Origin: Platanthera guangdongensis
Lineage: Eukaryota > Streptophyta > Magnoliopsida > Asparagales > Orchidaceae
DNA: 64,000 bases
NCBI GenBank assembly: GCA_039583875.1
Contig: CM077158.1
Span: 240,793,447 to 240,857,446, forward strand
Reading direction: 5' to 3'
Numbering within the stretch: position 1 is the first letter of the stretch; every line of letters starts with the position of its first letter. The notes beneath the pieces were generated by a model. That model was not told where the DNA came from. It did not search any database and saw only the letters and a program-made list of their open reading frames with translations. Positions 11,301-23,300 of the stretch are shown piece by piece. Position numbers and translations under genes: made by a program.

Positions 11301-14300
11301 GACAGATTTGGTGGATAGTACTAACAGATAGTATGTAGTAGCGATCTGTCCTTGACAGCTTGGCAGTATTGGAGTCGGTCAGAACCTGTGCTGTTAGGCG
11401 GTCTGGTGGTTAGCACTAGCAGACAGGAATGTCGGGTAGATAGACCGGTCTGGCAGTCTGTCGATGTTTCTAAGATAGTTGTGCGGACTGCTGAGGTCAA
11501 ATCCAATTGACGGTCAGGCGGTTAGCACCTGCCTAACCACATGAGATACTTCGATATTCTTACCGTAGCTGTGCTCCTTGTTGATCATCAGAATCCAGAC
11601 CGCAGTTGGTCTTCGCTGTTCTCAAGCTTCTCTTATGTTCTGGCGGTTAGACTTTATCTAACCGCAGACCGTAGCTTTATCCGTCGCTTAGATTGTGCTA
11701 ACCGCTGCTATTGTTCTGGAAGTAGACAACTCCTCAGTAGAGGCGGACATACGACATGCTAGTATAGAGTTCTGTAGTTGTACAACTAGTTGTTTTCTAA
11801 CCACTTGTTTTGAGCGGTTAAGATTTTGTGTAACCTCCTAGTCGCTTGTGACAGACGTTGTTTATTATCTCTCTTGTTTTCTCTCTCTTCCTCCTTTTTC
11901 TATAAATAGAGGGGCATACCCATGTATTATGTAACTTTTTGCAGCAATAAAATTCTGTTGTTTACCTGTTTTTCTCACATGGTATCAGAGCTCTCGGTCC
12001 AGTTGCTCCGGTTTCTGGTTTTTGGGCAAGCCATAGTGTAAACAGTTACTTTTTCTTTAACCTCCTCCTCCTCTTCTTCTCTCTTACCGCGTTTTTCTTA
12101 GTCGCAGTCTCCTTTTCTTCTCTCTTGTCGCGGTTTTCTTAACCGCGGTCTTCTCTTCTTTTTCGCTGTTTATTTTTTTCACCGCGCTCTCCTCTTCTTC
12201 CCTCCCGCCCTCCCTTTGCTTGTCGCTCTTCCCGCGACTTGCTTTCTTCTTGACCTCTCGCTTTCTTCGCGCGGTCTCTTTGTTGTCCGCGCCGTCTTGC
12301 TTCACCACGGTTTCTTCCCTTAACCGCGGTCTCCTTCTCTTTTCTGACCTCTTTCTCTAACCGGGCGGTTAGAATATCTCTGTCGGTCCTCTTTTTCCGC
12401 GCGGCTTGTCGTCTGTGTCCGCGCGACTTTTCTTCTTTAACCACACGACTTGCCTCTTCTTCTCGGCTTCTCTTCTTTAACCGCACGACTTCTCTTTTTT
12501 AACCTCGCGGTTTGCCTCTTCTTTCTATGGAGAACTCAGACTTCTCATCCTCTCCTCTATCCGCTCCTCTAGTTCTACCCGCTCCTGTCTCTGCCTTTGA
12601 CAATCTGGGTACTTGCTCCAAACTCACTGGACCGAATTACCTCGATTGGAGTGTTTCATTTGTTTTTCTACTGTGCTCTCAGCATAAGCGTCATTATCTC
12701 ACTGATGACCCTCTTGCCTATGGGTCTGCCGCTTTTGACGATTGAGATGCTAGTGATGCTATGGTTAGACCGTGACTTGCCAACCGTTTGTCTGATGAGT
12801 GTCTTCTCGTCATTTGACATGATGCGATGGTTAAGCCTACTTGAAATCATCTTGCTGCCCTTTACTTCAAAGGAGCTCAAACTTCCCGCATATATACGTT
12901 GTATGCGGATCTTTTTGCTCGACCTGTCATGAATCCTGTCTGCTGCCTATCAGGAAGTGCATGCTCTTGGCGCTGAGTTTCTTCAACATCGCCCCTTTTC
13001 TACTGATCTTACCGAGCAACATACGCACTTTCAGGAGCTTCTGGTTGTCTGTTATTTGCTTCGCTTGCCTGACTCTTATGATGTGATTCTGCAGCAAATT
13101 CTTGGAGAAGTTGATACCCCTACTCTGGATGCTACTGCCGCGCGTATTTCAGCTGTTACTACTCTACTCCAGCAACCTTTGCTTGCCTCTCCACCTTCTT
13201 CTGACACTGTAGCTCATCGGGACCGTCTTGATATTCTCAGTGGTTGTGGAGACCGCTCTGGTGGTCGTGGCTTCTCTAGATATCTTTGTTCTCACTGTGA
13301 CAAGACTGGTCACCTTGTTGATCGCTGCTGGGTAAAACATCATCTTCTTCGCCCTGCTCCGGGAGCTACTACTTCAAAGAAGTCCACTTCTTTTGCTACC
13401 TCTTCAGGTAGTGCTAATGTGGCCACTACGGGTAGGTGACTTATTGATTATGGTGCTACGAATTATATGACAGACAATCCTCGTCTCTTCTCTCGGCTGG
13501 TCAAACATAAACGATTACCTTTATTTTTTATTGCTGACGGTTCTCCGTCTCCTGTGTGTGGCTCCGGAGTAGTGCATGCTACTCCTTCTCTTCACCTTGC
13601 AGACACTCTACGTCCCAATTTTTTCGTGCAATCTACTTTCTGTTACATCTGTATGTAAACAGCTAAATTGCAGGGCTATTTTTACACCATCTACTTGCTC
13701 ATTTCAGGATCCTCAGTCCAAGGAGACGATTGCTATTGAGACTGAAAGTGGTGGCTTGTTCTATCTCGACAATGCGTCTGCCTTTTCTACCTCCACTACT
13801 CTTCTACGATGACATCTTCGCCTTGGACATCCTCCTCCTCGTCTTCTTTACTAACTCTTCCTTAATCTACCGTGGGGAGACTTCTCTCAGTTGTGAAGAC
13901 TGCCAACTTGGCAAACACCATCGTACATCTTTCCCAGCAAAGCAATGCTGTAGTTCTTCTCGTCCTTTTGAGTCTGTCCATTCTTACATTTGGGGACCTG
14001 CTCCGACCCGGTCTGTTGGGCAGGGTAGTATGTATTTTGTTATTTTCGTTGTTGATTTTTCTAGATATACTTGGTTGTACTTAATGAAAGAGCGTTCTGA
14101 ACTATTTTTTATTTTCAGTACGTTTTATAATAAGGTGTGTAATCAGTTTGATACTTATGTTAAAATTATACGTACCGTAATGCCAAAGAATACCTTAGTC
14201 ATCAATTCTCTGCGTTTTGTATGCATCATGACATTATACATTAGACTAGTTGTCCTTACACCTCCCAACAGAATGAAGTTGCTGAACGCAAGAACCACCA

Positions 14301-17300
14301 TCTTCTTGATGTAGCTCGTTCTCTTCTTACTTATATGAGTGTACCCCGGTCCTATTGGGGACATGATGTTCTTCTTTCTTGCTAGCTCATCAACTGAATC
14401 CCTTCTTCTGCTCTAAACGACAAAACTCCTTTCTCCATTCTGTATCCTGATGCAACACTGTTTCCTTTACCCCTACGTATTTTCAGATGCACAGCGTTTG
14501 TTCACTCTCCCTCTCCAAGGCGTGACAAACTCTCTCCTCGCTCAGTTAAGTGCATTTTTCTGGGCTACTGTCCGACACAAAGGATATCGGTGTTATGATC
14601 CTTTTCTCCGGAAACAATATGTTTCTGTAGACGTCACTCTTTTGAAGATACTCCTTACTTTTCCCGCACTACTCCGCTTCCACCTTCTGATGACCCTTCT
14701 TCTCTACCCATTGTCTCTGCTCCTCCACCTTAACTAGTGTCTCTCCCTTCACCAACCATCTTCGAGTCTCCTCCTTCTCCTGATTCTACTTCTCTCCCTG
14801 ATCCACCACTGACAGTTCCCGGGCCAGCAGTCGCTCCAACAGAAGGATCTGATGCTCCAACATAAACATATCTTGATCTGCCAATTGCTCTTCAAAAAGG
14901 TGTCCGGACATGCACTCAACATCCTATTCATGATTTTGTTTCCTATGCTCGACTATCCACTTCCTTCAAAAGCTTTGCTCTCGCTCTCTCAACAAATCTC
15001 CTCCCGACTATCTATCAAGAGACTCTTGTTTTTCCTCATTGGAAAGCTGTCATGGATGAAAAAAAATGAAAACTCTGACTCTTGTCCCTACCCCTTCAGG
15101 TGCTGATATGGTTGACTGTCGCTGGGTGACTGGGTCTTTGTAATCAAATTTCTTCCTGATGGTACAATTGATCATTACAAGGCTCGGCTTGTCGCCAAGG
15201 GTTTTACTTAGACTTACAGTGTGGATTTCTTTCGCACTTTCTCTCCTGTTACTCCGATTATTACAATCCGCGTTCTTTTCTTTGTGACTATTAATAGAGA
15301 CAGAGATGTCTCAGTTGGATGTCAAAAATGTCTCTTTTTATGGTGATTTATATGAGACTGTCTATATGGAGCAACCTCCTGGGTATGTTGCTCAGGGGGA
15401 GTCTCAGGTCTGTAAGTTAAGAAAGGCAATCTATGACCTTAAACAAAGTCTGAGAGCTTGCTTTGAGAAGTTCAGCGAGGTTATTTCTGTTGTTAGGTTT
15501 ACTCGAAATGTTGCAGATCACTCTCTGTTCATTCGCAAGACCCAGACTGACCTAGTTGTTGTTGCAGTTTATGTGAATGACATTTTTCTTACATGTGATG
15601 ATGAAGACATTGACCTGGCAAAGAAACATCTTCTTAAGTATTTTGTTACAAAAGATATGAGATCTCCCAAGTACTTTCATAGGATTGAGATCTCCCGAAA
15701 GCCCAATTCTGTAGTTTTTTCACAGCGGAAGTATGCCTTGGATCTTTTGAAAGAGACAGGTCTTCTTGGAGCTAAACCTGCTCGGTGTCCAATGAGTGTT
15801 GGTGATGACAAGTGCTAGAATGCGGATTCACCTTTCCTTGAAGATGTTACCAGATATAGACGGTTTGTTGGAAAACTCATTTATCTGGCTGTTACAAGAC
15901 CAGATATCTGTTATGCTGTAGGAAGGGTGAGCCAATTTATGCAAGCTCCTAAGGAGTGTCATATTCAATCAACTCCAAAAATCTTGCAATATGTGAAAGG
16001 AGCTCCAGGAAAAGGACTTCTATTTCAGAAGAATGGTCATTTGAGAATTGAAGCTTATTCTAATGCTAGCTATGCAGATGATAAGAAAGATAGAAAATCC
16101 ACGTTTGGGTTATGTACCTTCGTTGGAGGGAATCTGGTCAGCTGGAAGAGTAAAAAAAAGACTGTAGTTTCCAGGTCAAGTGCCGAAGTCAAATACAGAA
16201 GCTTGACCTTGACTACCTGTGAGCTGAAGTGGTTGCAGACACTTATTGCTTGATTTGAGAGAAGTTTATGATCATCCTCTGTCAATGTTCTGTGACAACA
16301 AAACAACTATATATATTTTGAAGAATCCAGTTTTTCATGAAATGACAAAGCATATTGAAGTTGACTAATATTTCATCAGAGAAGAAATGTTGAAGAATTA
16401 GATCTGCACTCTGTTTGTCACCTCTGATAAAAAACTTGCCGATGTCTTTTCCAAACCCAATGTATTCTTTTTCAGATGTCTGCAACAAGCTAGACATGGT
16501 TGACATATATGCTCCAACTTGAGGGGGAGTGTCAAAACATATGTAGTCCAGGCGGTTATGCAGTCAGCTTTGACAGATTGGTATTGGCGGTCTGGAGGAC
16601 AGATCTGACGGGCTGTACTGGAGGACAAACAGTTTGTAGTAGTAGTCTATCCTTGGCAGCTTGACAGTATTGGAGTCGGTCAGAACTTGTGTTGTTAGGC
16701 GGTTTGGCGGCTAGCACTGGCGGACAGGATTGGCGGATAGATAGACCGGTCTGGCGGTTTGGCGATGTTTCTAAGATAGCCATGCTGACTGCTGGGGTCA
16801 GATCCAATTGACGGTCAGACGGTTAACACCTGCCTAACCGCATGAGATACTTCTATATTCTTACCGCAGTCGTGCTCCTTGTTGATCATCAGAGTCCAGA
16901 CCGCAGTTGGTGTTCGCTGTTCTCAAGCTTCTCTTATATTCTAGCGGTTAGAATTTATCTAACCGCAGACCGCAGCTTTATCCGTCGGTTAGATTGTGCT
17001 AACCGCTGCTATTGTTCTGGAAGCAGGCAACTGCTCAGTAGAGGCGGATAGACGACCAACTAGCATAGAGTTCTGTAGTTGTTCAGCTAATTGTTTTTTA
17101 ACCGCTTGTTCTGAGCGGTTAAGGTTTTGTGTAACCGCCTAGTCGCTTGTGACAGACGTTTATTCTCTTTCTTCCCCCCTTTTTCTATAAATGGGGGGGG
17201 GGGGGGGGCATATCCATGTATTATATAACTTTTTGTAGCAATAAAATTTTGTTATTTATATGTTTTCGCACATTCCTCCTTCTTCCCTTCCTCTTCTCCC

Positions 17301-20300
17301 TCCTCTCATTCAGTCATTCCACTTGGTTGCAGTTCAGCCCCCGGTCTCTTCTTCTTGATTTTTTCTTCCCCTCTTCTTCCTTCTCTTATGAGTAACTTAT
17401 TCTGATATTCCTTGTACCCGTTCTGGTGATCCATCTGTTGAGTTTTCCTATATGAGAGGCATTCGTTCTTGTGTCAATGTCTTGCCCTGTGTGACCTGAT
17501 GAGTTTTCTCATCTAAGAGATATTTGACACATCATAGAGTTGTACTTTAGTGTCAGTGTCTTCAATGACGATCAGAGTGTTTGCTTCTCTCGACAAAATT
17601 TTTTCACCGAACCAAAAGAGCCTCTAGATAAACCACCCCTTGTTAGGAACATCGACTGCACTGTAAAGTCTACGCTTAGTGAGTCTGTGGGTCGATCATT
17701 TATGATTTGCTTATCATACTACAACATAAAATTATTTTAAATAATGAAAAATTTAGAACTTGTGGGAATAATCACATGAAAGATCAAATTTTCAATGAAG
17801 GTCATTGGATGATAGTTCACACAAGAGCTGTAGGGTTCCTCTTGGGAACTGCTATGAATTTGAGTGCTATGCGAATATGTATATACTTTATCTCTAGTAA
17901 AATTGAGTCAGATTCTTATGAGCTGGATTTCACTAGGAATATTAGTAGTTAACCTGTATTTGATGTAGAGGATTTGATTGTAAATAACGAGCCATTTTGG
18001 ACCCTTCAACTTGACACTCTAGTACAATATCTGATATACCTTCAACCTATCTTCGACCTTCAGTTCACCGCAACTTTACCCTCCACCTTTACAATGCTCG
18101 CATCATTTGTGGGACCTTCAACAGCTTCAGCTGCCGACGACCTTCAGTGGAAACGATACCTGCAAGAAGTTACAAGATCGATGTGCAGAATTTATTTATC
18201 TGCTTCCATTTTTGTCTGGCCTACATCGGGAGCATGATAGTATCAATTCATCGGAGATGAATGCTTCTGAGCCGGGAAGAATTATGTAGATTCGTCACGA
18301 CCCATTTGATCGATTTAGGCCATCGACGGTTGATGGATTGTCGGATTGACAATTATACACTATCATTATGTTTTTTGCAATTTTCATTTTTATCGGTACC
18401 TTTTATATTTTGGGAGTTGTATTTTGAGAGTAAAGGTAAATAATCCGTTCGTGCAATCTGAGAAGTTGAATTCATTTACCTGGATTCCTCTCCAACATAT
18501 AATGTTAGAATTTAGGTCATGCGTCGATGGTTATTCTATGAAATTATAATCATTTGATCACCGCACTTAGGTGCTGAAGCCCGATATCCCTGCTGCCAGC
18601 TCCATGGACTACTCTTGTAGTCGCCTCCACTTGATATCGCATCTCCGGTGACCTCCCCACCATCCTTGAGTTTTCCCCCTCCACTAGGAGTGTGCATAAA
18701 AAACCGAAACCGAACCGATCATGCCAAACCGATTTTCGGACCTAACCGATCGGTTTGGTTCGGTTTCGGTTTTGGGGGGGGGGGGCTGAAAACCGACATC
18801 GTTTTGGTTCGGTTTGTTAGTTGGGTAAACCAAAAAAACCGAACCTAATTTTTAGAGAGCAAAAACTATTAGCAAAAATAATATATTATAATTATGTTTG
18901 GATCAAGACATTCAAATTCTTCGTCCTAGGTGACAACAACTAACACTAAATATGTTGTACTTATTATTTCCATTTTGAATGAATTTTTGAACTAATTGTC
19001 TTAATTGAACTAGTTAATATAAATGTTATTATATATGTTCCCCGAGTTTTCCTTTAAATGGTGATGAGCTTATTTTTTTGGAAAATATATTTTCTAGTTA
19101 ATCAGACCCCCACTCAATTAGTAGCCGACCATCCAAGAAAACACTAATAAAAACCAATATTTTTTGAATACAAGGTTTTAAATTTCCCGGAAAACCGAAC
19201 CGATGTTAAAAAACCGAACCAAACCGAACTGAACCGATCAGTTTCGGTTTTGGGTGTGCAAAAACCGATGCTATTCGGTTCGGTTTCGAATCGCTTGCAG
19301 GCCTGCCCTCCACTCGACCCAATTGAGCCCTACAACATAACCCGACCACATCCCGATACTCTTTATCGCATCCATCCACCCTAAACCGCATCCAGTCCTT
19401 CGGGACCGCATTTAGCCACCTGGAATCATCTCCATCAGCCCCTCACTGCCAACATTGCTTCTGATGACCATGCTAAAGCCTCCTTATTCCCTCTGACGAC
19501 CTCTCAACCCCACTACCACTTCCTTCCGCCTTCCCAACCCCTCTAGCCACCCACCAACCCAATAACCCCTCCTCCTTTCCTGCCCCTCCAGCCACTCGCT
19601 GGCCCATCTCCAGTCTATCCAGCTGTGTGCCTCCCCCTTCTCAGCTCCATACAACCTTGTTGCCCTTTCCCCTTCTCGTTCTCTCCTCTCCCTTCCCCTT
19701 CTCTCTTAACTGTAGCACTCCCGAACCCCGGATCCCTCAATCGCAACATTCCCAAGCCATTTCCCCTTATCCCGGAGCTCCCAAAATTCTCAAGCCATAA
19801 AATTTTCATTCCATATTTCCCCGGTAATCCCATGTTGGAACCAACACACTGCTCCCGTGATTGTCCCGAGCTCGCCTATCACATATTCAACAGTTGTTAC
19901 TGATTTCTTGGTGATTCTTTACATTTAGTTTTTATTTCCTCGCAATTTACTGACCTCTTTATTTCTAGAAATATTACGCTTCAAGTTAATTTGACTATTT
20001 TATTTCTAGTAGACGTTCATTTCTTATTCACCCCTTTCTTTAAATTTTGTGCTTATGTTGCATCGCATTAGGGCTAGGTTCAGCTGTAGCGTGCATTTTG
20101 TTGTATTTCTAGCATGTACTTGTTTGTTCTGTATATTAATGCCTTTCACCATCAATCATCAACATACTCATCCCGACTGTTCATTGCGAGCTTCATTAAC
20201 ACTCATTTCCCATTCACTTCTTTCAAGTGCTATCTCAAGTGTTAAATGCAAACTACACAAATCATCTTATATGGCTTTCATCCATGTTATCTTGGTCTAC

Positions 20301-23300
20301 CCTTTTTCTACCTAATCATTTGACACTTATTCTATCTCCTCTTCTAATTGATTTCTTCTCTAAATTTTATGCCAAACACTCAAATCCATACAATCACCGT
20401 CGGCCTAATTAGATTATATATTTTAATAAAATTTAGCTTTTAAGTTTCCATAGTATCTCGCATGGTGCTCTCAGCACACTTCAACCTCACTCTAGAGGTT
20501 ATATCCTCATCTACGTAAATCCAAATTATTTAAACCTATCGCGCAGATATCTTTGTAACTGTAATAGGATTGACAATTGTTACAATCATCCCTACTAGAA
20601 TTGCACAAAATGTATTCGTTTTGTTCTACTAACTCGAAGTTCTCTATCTTCTAAACAATATCTCCATGGTTTTCACTTAAATCAATTGATGTCTGTTATG
20701 ACCTAACTAGGGGAGAAAGAGGAAGTAGGAAGAAGACTAGAAGATTAGGGTTTAGGAGAGGAAGAAGAGAGAGGATACCTGAAAATATTCTTGCTTAACC
20801 ACCAAGGAGGAGGGGTTGGGTATTTATGCTCCCACCCAACCCCTAGGGCCGGCCGGCCCCATTGGGGCTGAATCCAATGTGGTTCAGCCCCCCATTCTGC
20901 TTTATTGTTGGGTTTGGGCTGAACCGGATGGTTCAGCCCGGCTTTCATTCCCGGTCTCCTTCGGTCTTCGCGCGTATTTGAATCCACGGAAACGTAGATC
21001 ATCCGGGGGCATAACATTCCCCTCCCCATCAAGAAGCACCTTGTCCTCAAGGTGAAAATCAGGATAGCGCTCCCGGAACTCCAAGAGGTCCACCCACGAA
21101 TTGTGCGTCGCGGGCATCTGCTTCCATTTGACAAGGATCATTGGCCGGTACTCCGTGCCGTGTTTCTTCCATTTGGTCATGAGAACTGCTTCAGGTAAGG
21201 GCCGCAATTCGCCGCTGCTGGTAGCCTCAGGTAAGGTAGGAGTGACGAAAATAGTGTTCCCCAGCTTCTTCTTGAGGACGGAGACATGAAAAGTAGGGTG
21301 AATGTGTGACCCCTCCGGTAGCGCCAAAGTATAGGCGACGGGTCCGACCCGCCGAATGACTCTGTACGGCCCGTAGTAACGTGGGGCCAGTTTCTGATTG
21401 GCCCGACGGGCGACTGAGAGCTGACGATAGGGCTGGAGCTTGAGAAACACCTCATCACCGACCGCAAATTCCCGTTCCGTACGGTGCTTGTCGGCTTGAA
21501 CCTTCATGCGGTCTTGGGCCGCACGTAAATTGTCGCGGAGAAGAGCCAAGGTCCGATCCCGATCTTGCAGAGCTCGATCGACCGCCGGAAGGGCAGTGCC
21601 GGCCGGTTCATAGGAGGACAACGTGGGTGGCGGCCGCCCGTACACCGCCGCGAACGGAGTGAGCCGGCTGGCCGTGTGGTAAGAGGTGTTGTAGCAATAC
21701 TCGGCCCAATGTAGCCACCTGGTCCACGTGCGGGGTTCATCCATGACAAAGCACCGTAAGTATGTCTCGACCCCTCTGTTGAGTACCTCCGTCTGCCCGT
21801 CGGTTTGGGGGTGATTGGCCGTGCTCATGCGTAGTGTGGTACCCTGAAGCCGAAAAAGCTCCGTCCAAAAATGGCTGACAAAAACAGGGTCCCTATCAGA
21901 GATGATGGCCCGAGGAAGCCCGTGGAGGCGAACTATCTCTTTGGCGAAGAGGTCAGCCACCGTTTCGCCGGAATATGGGTGGCTCAAAGCCAGGAAGTGG
22001 CCGTACTTGGACAATTTATCGACCACGACGAGAATGACTGACTTGCCCTGTGATTTGGGAAGGCCCTCGATGAAGTCCATGGAGACGGTGTCCCAGATCT
22101 GGTGTGGGATTTCCAGCGGAGTAAGAAGGCCCGCTGGGGAGATCGTCTCATACTTTTGCCGCTGGCAGACATCGCATTCCCGCACGAACTGCTGAACGTC
22201 CCGTTGTAGCCCCTTCCAAAAGACGTTGGCCTTGACCCGTTGTAAGGTTCGATGGATGCCAGCATGACCACCGGTCGGTGAAGCGTGAAACTCCCGAATC
22301 ATAGTAGTACGCCACGGGGACGTGGCCGGTAGAACGAGCCGACCCTGGTAGTAGAGTCGCGTGCCCAGTAAGTGATAGCCAGCCGCTGTGCCTCGATCCT
22401 GCTGCAGTGCTTCAACAATGTCGCGGAGAACTGGGTCCTGGAGAACCTCTGCCTGTATGTCGTCTAAGGAGGCAATCACCGGCCCCGAGATGTGAGTGAG
22501 GGAGCTTTCTGGTATCCGAGATAACGCATCGGCCGCCATATTCTCCTTGCCCTTCTTGTAGACAATCTCATAATCATACCCCAGAAGTTTCGTCAGCCAC
22601 TTCTGCTGCAGCGGGGATGCCAACCGTTGCTCCAGGAAATGCTTCAGACTCTGGTGGTCTGTACGGACCTGGAAGTGCCGTCCCAAAAGATAGGGCCGCC
22701 ATAGAGCGACCGCGTGAAGTATGACGAGCATCTCCTTCTCGTACGTAGAGAGCCCCAAGGTCCTGGGAGCGAGAGCTTTACTGAAATAAGCAAGTGGCCG
22801 ACCCTCCTGCATGAGGACCGCGCCGATGCCGACGCCAGATGCATCCGTCTCCACCACAAAATCCTTGGAGAAATCCGGAAGTGCTAACACGGGGGTGATG
22901 GTCATGGCCCGTTTGAGGCCATTGAAAGCTTCCTCGGCCTCCGCATGCCATCGGAAGGAATCCTTCTGCAGCAACTGGGTGAGTGGCCGTGCGATCTTCC
23001 CGTAGTCCTTGACGAACCGGCGATAGTAGCCGGTCAGCCCCAGAAAGCCTCGTAAGGCCCGGATCGTCGTGGGTAGCGGCCAAGTCACCATGCTTTCAAT
23101 CTTCCGCGGGTCGGCCCGGACCCCTTGAGCGGAGACCAAATGTCCCAAGTACTCGACCTCCGCCTGCCCAAAAGAGCATTTGGAGCGCTTGACATACAGT
23201 TGGTGCTCCCGCAAAATGTGGAACACATGCCGAACGTGCTCCCGATGCTCCTCCCAGCTCCTGCTATAGATCAAAATATCATCAAAGAAAACTAGCACAT

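Larger units (their letters stand above)
11233..17272 (+). mobile_element. Complete, decayed Ty1/copia retrotransposon
   Basis: A 6,040-bp element with two LTRs (11233-11979 and 16530-17272), an initiator-Met priming site, a polypurine tract and a perfect 5-bp target duplication TTCCT (11228-11232 and 17273-17277). The domain order gag-PR-IN-RT-RH is preserved. Both LTR divergence (well over 5% by eye) and many stops show an old insertion in MED20 intron 2. Confidence 0.93.

Noticed and set aside
12084..12486. Lys/Arg/Glu-rich minus-strand ORFs
   Set aside because: Antisense of the CTTCTT/ACCGC-rich copia leader; purely compositional.
17540..18549. Several 60-87 codon ORFs between copia and the hAT element
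   Set aside because: Short, overlapping, without start context or recognisable domains; they lie inside MED20 intron 2.
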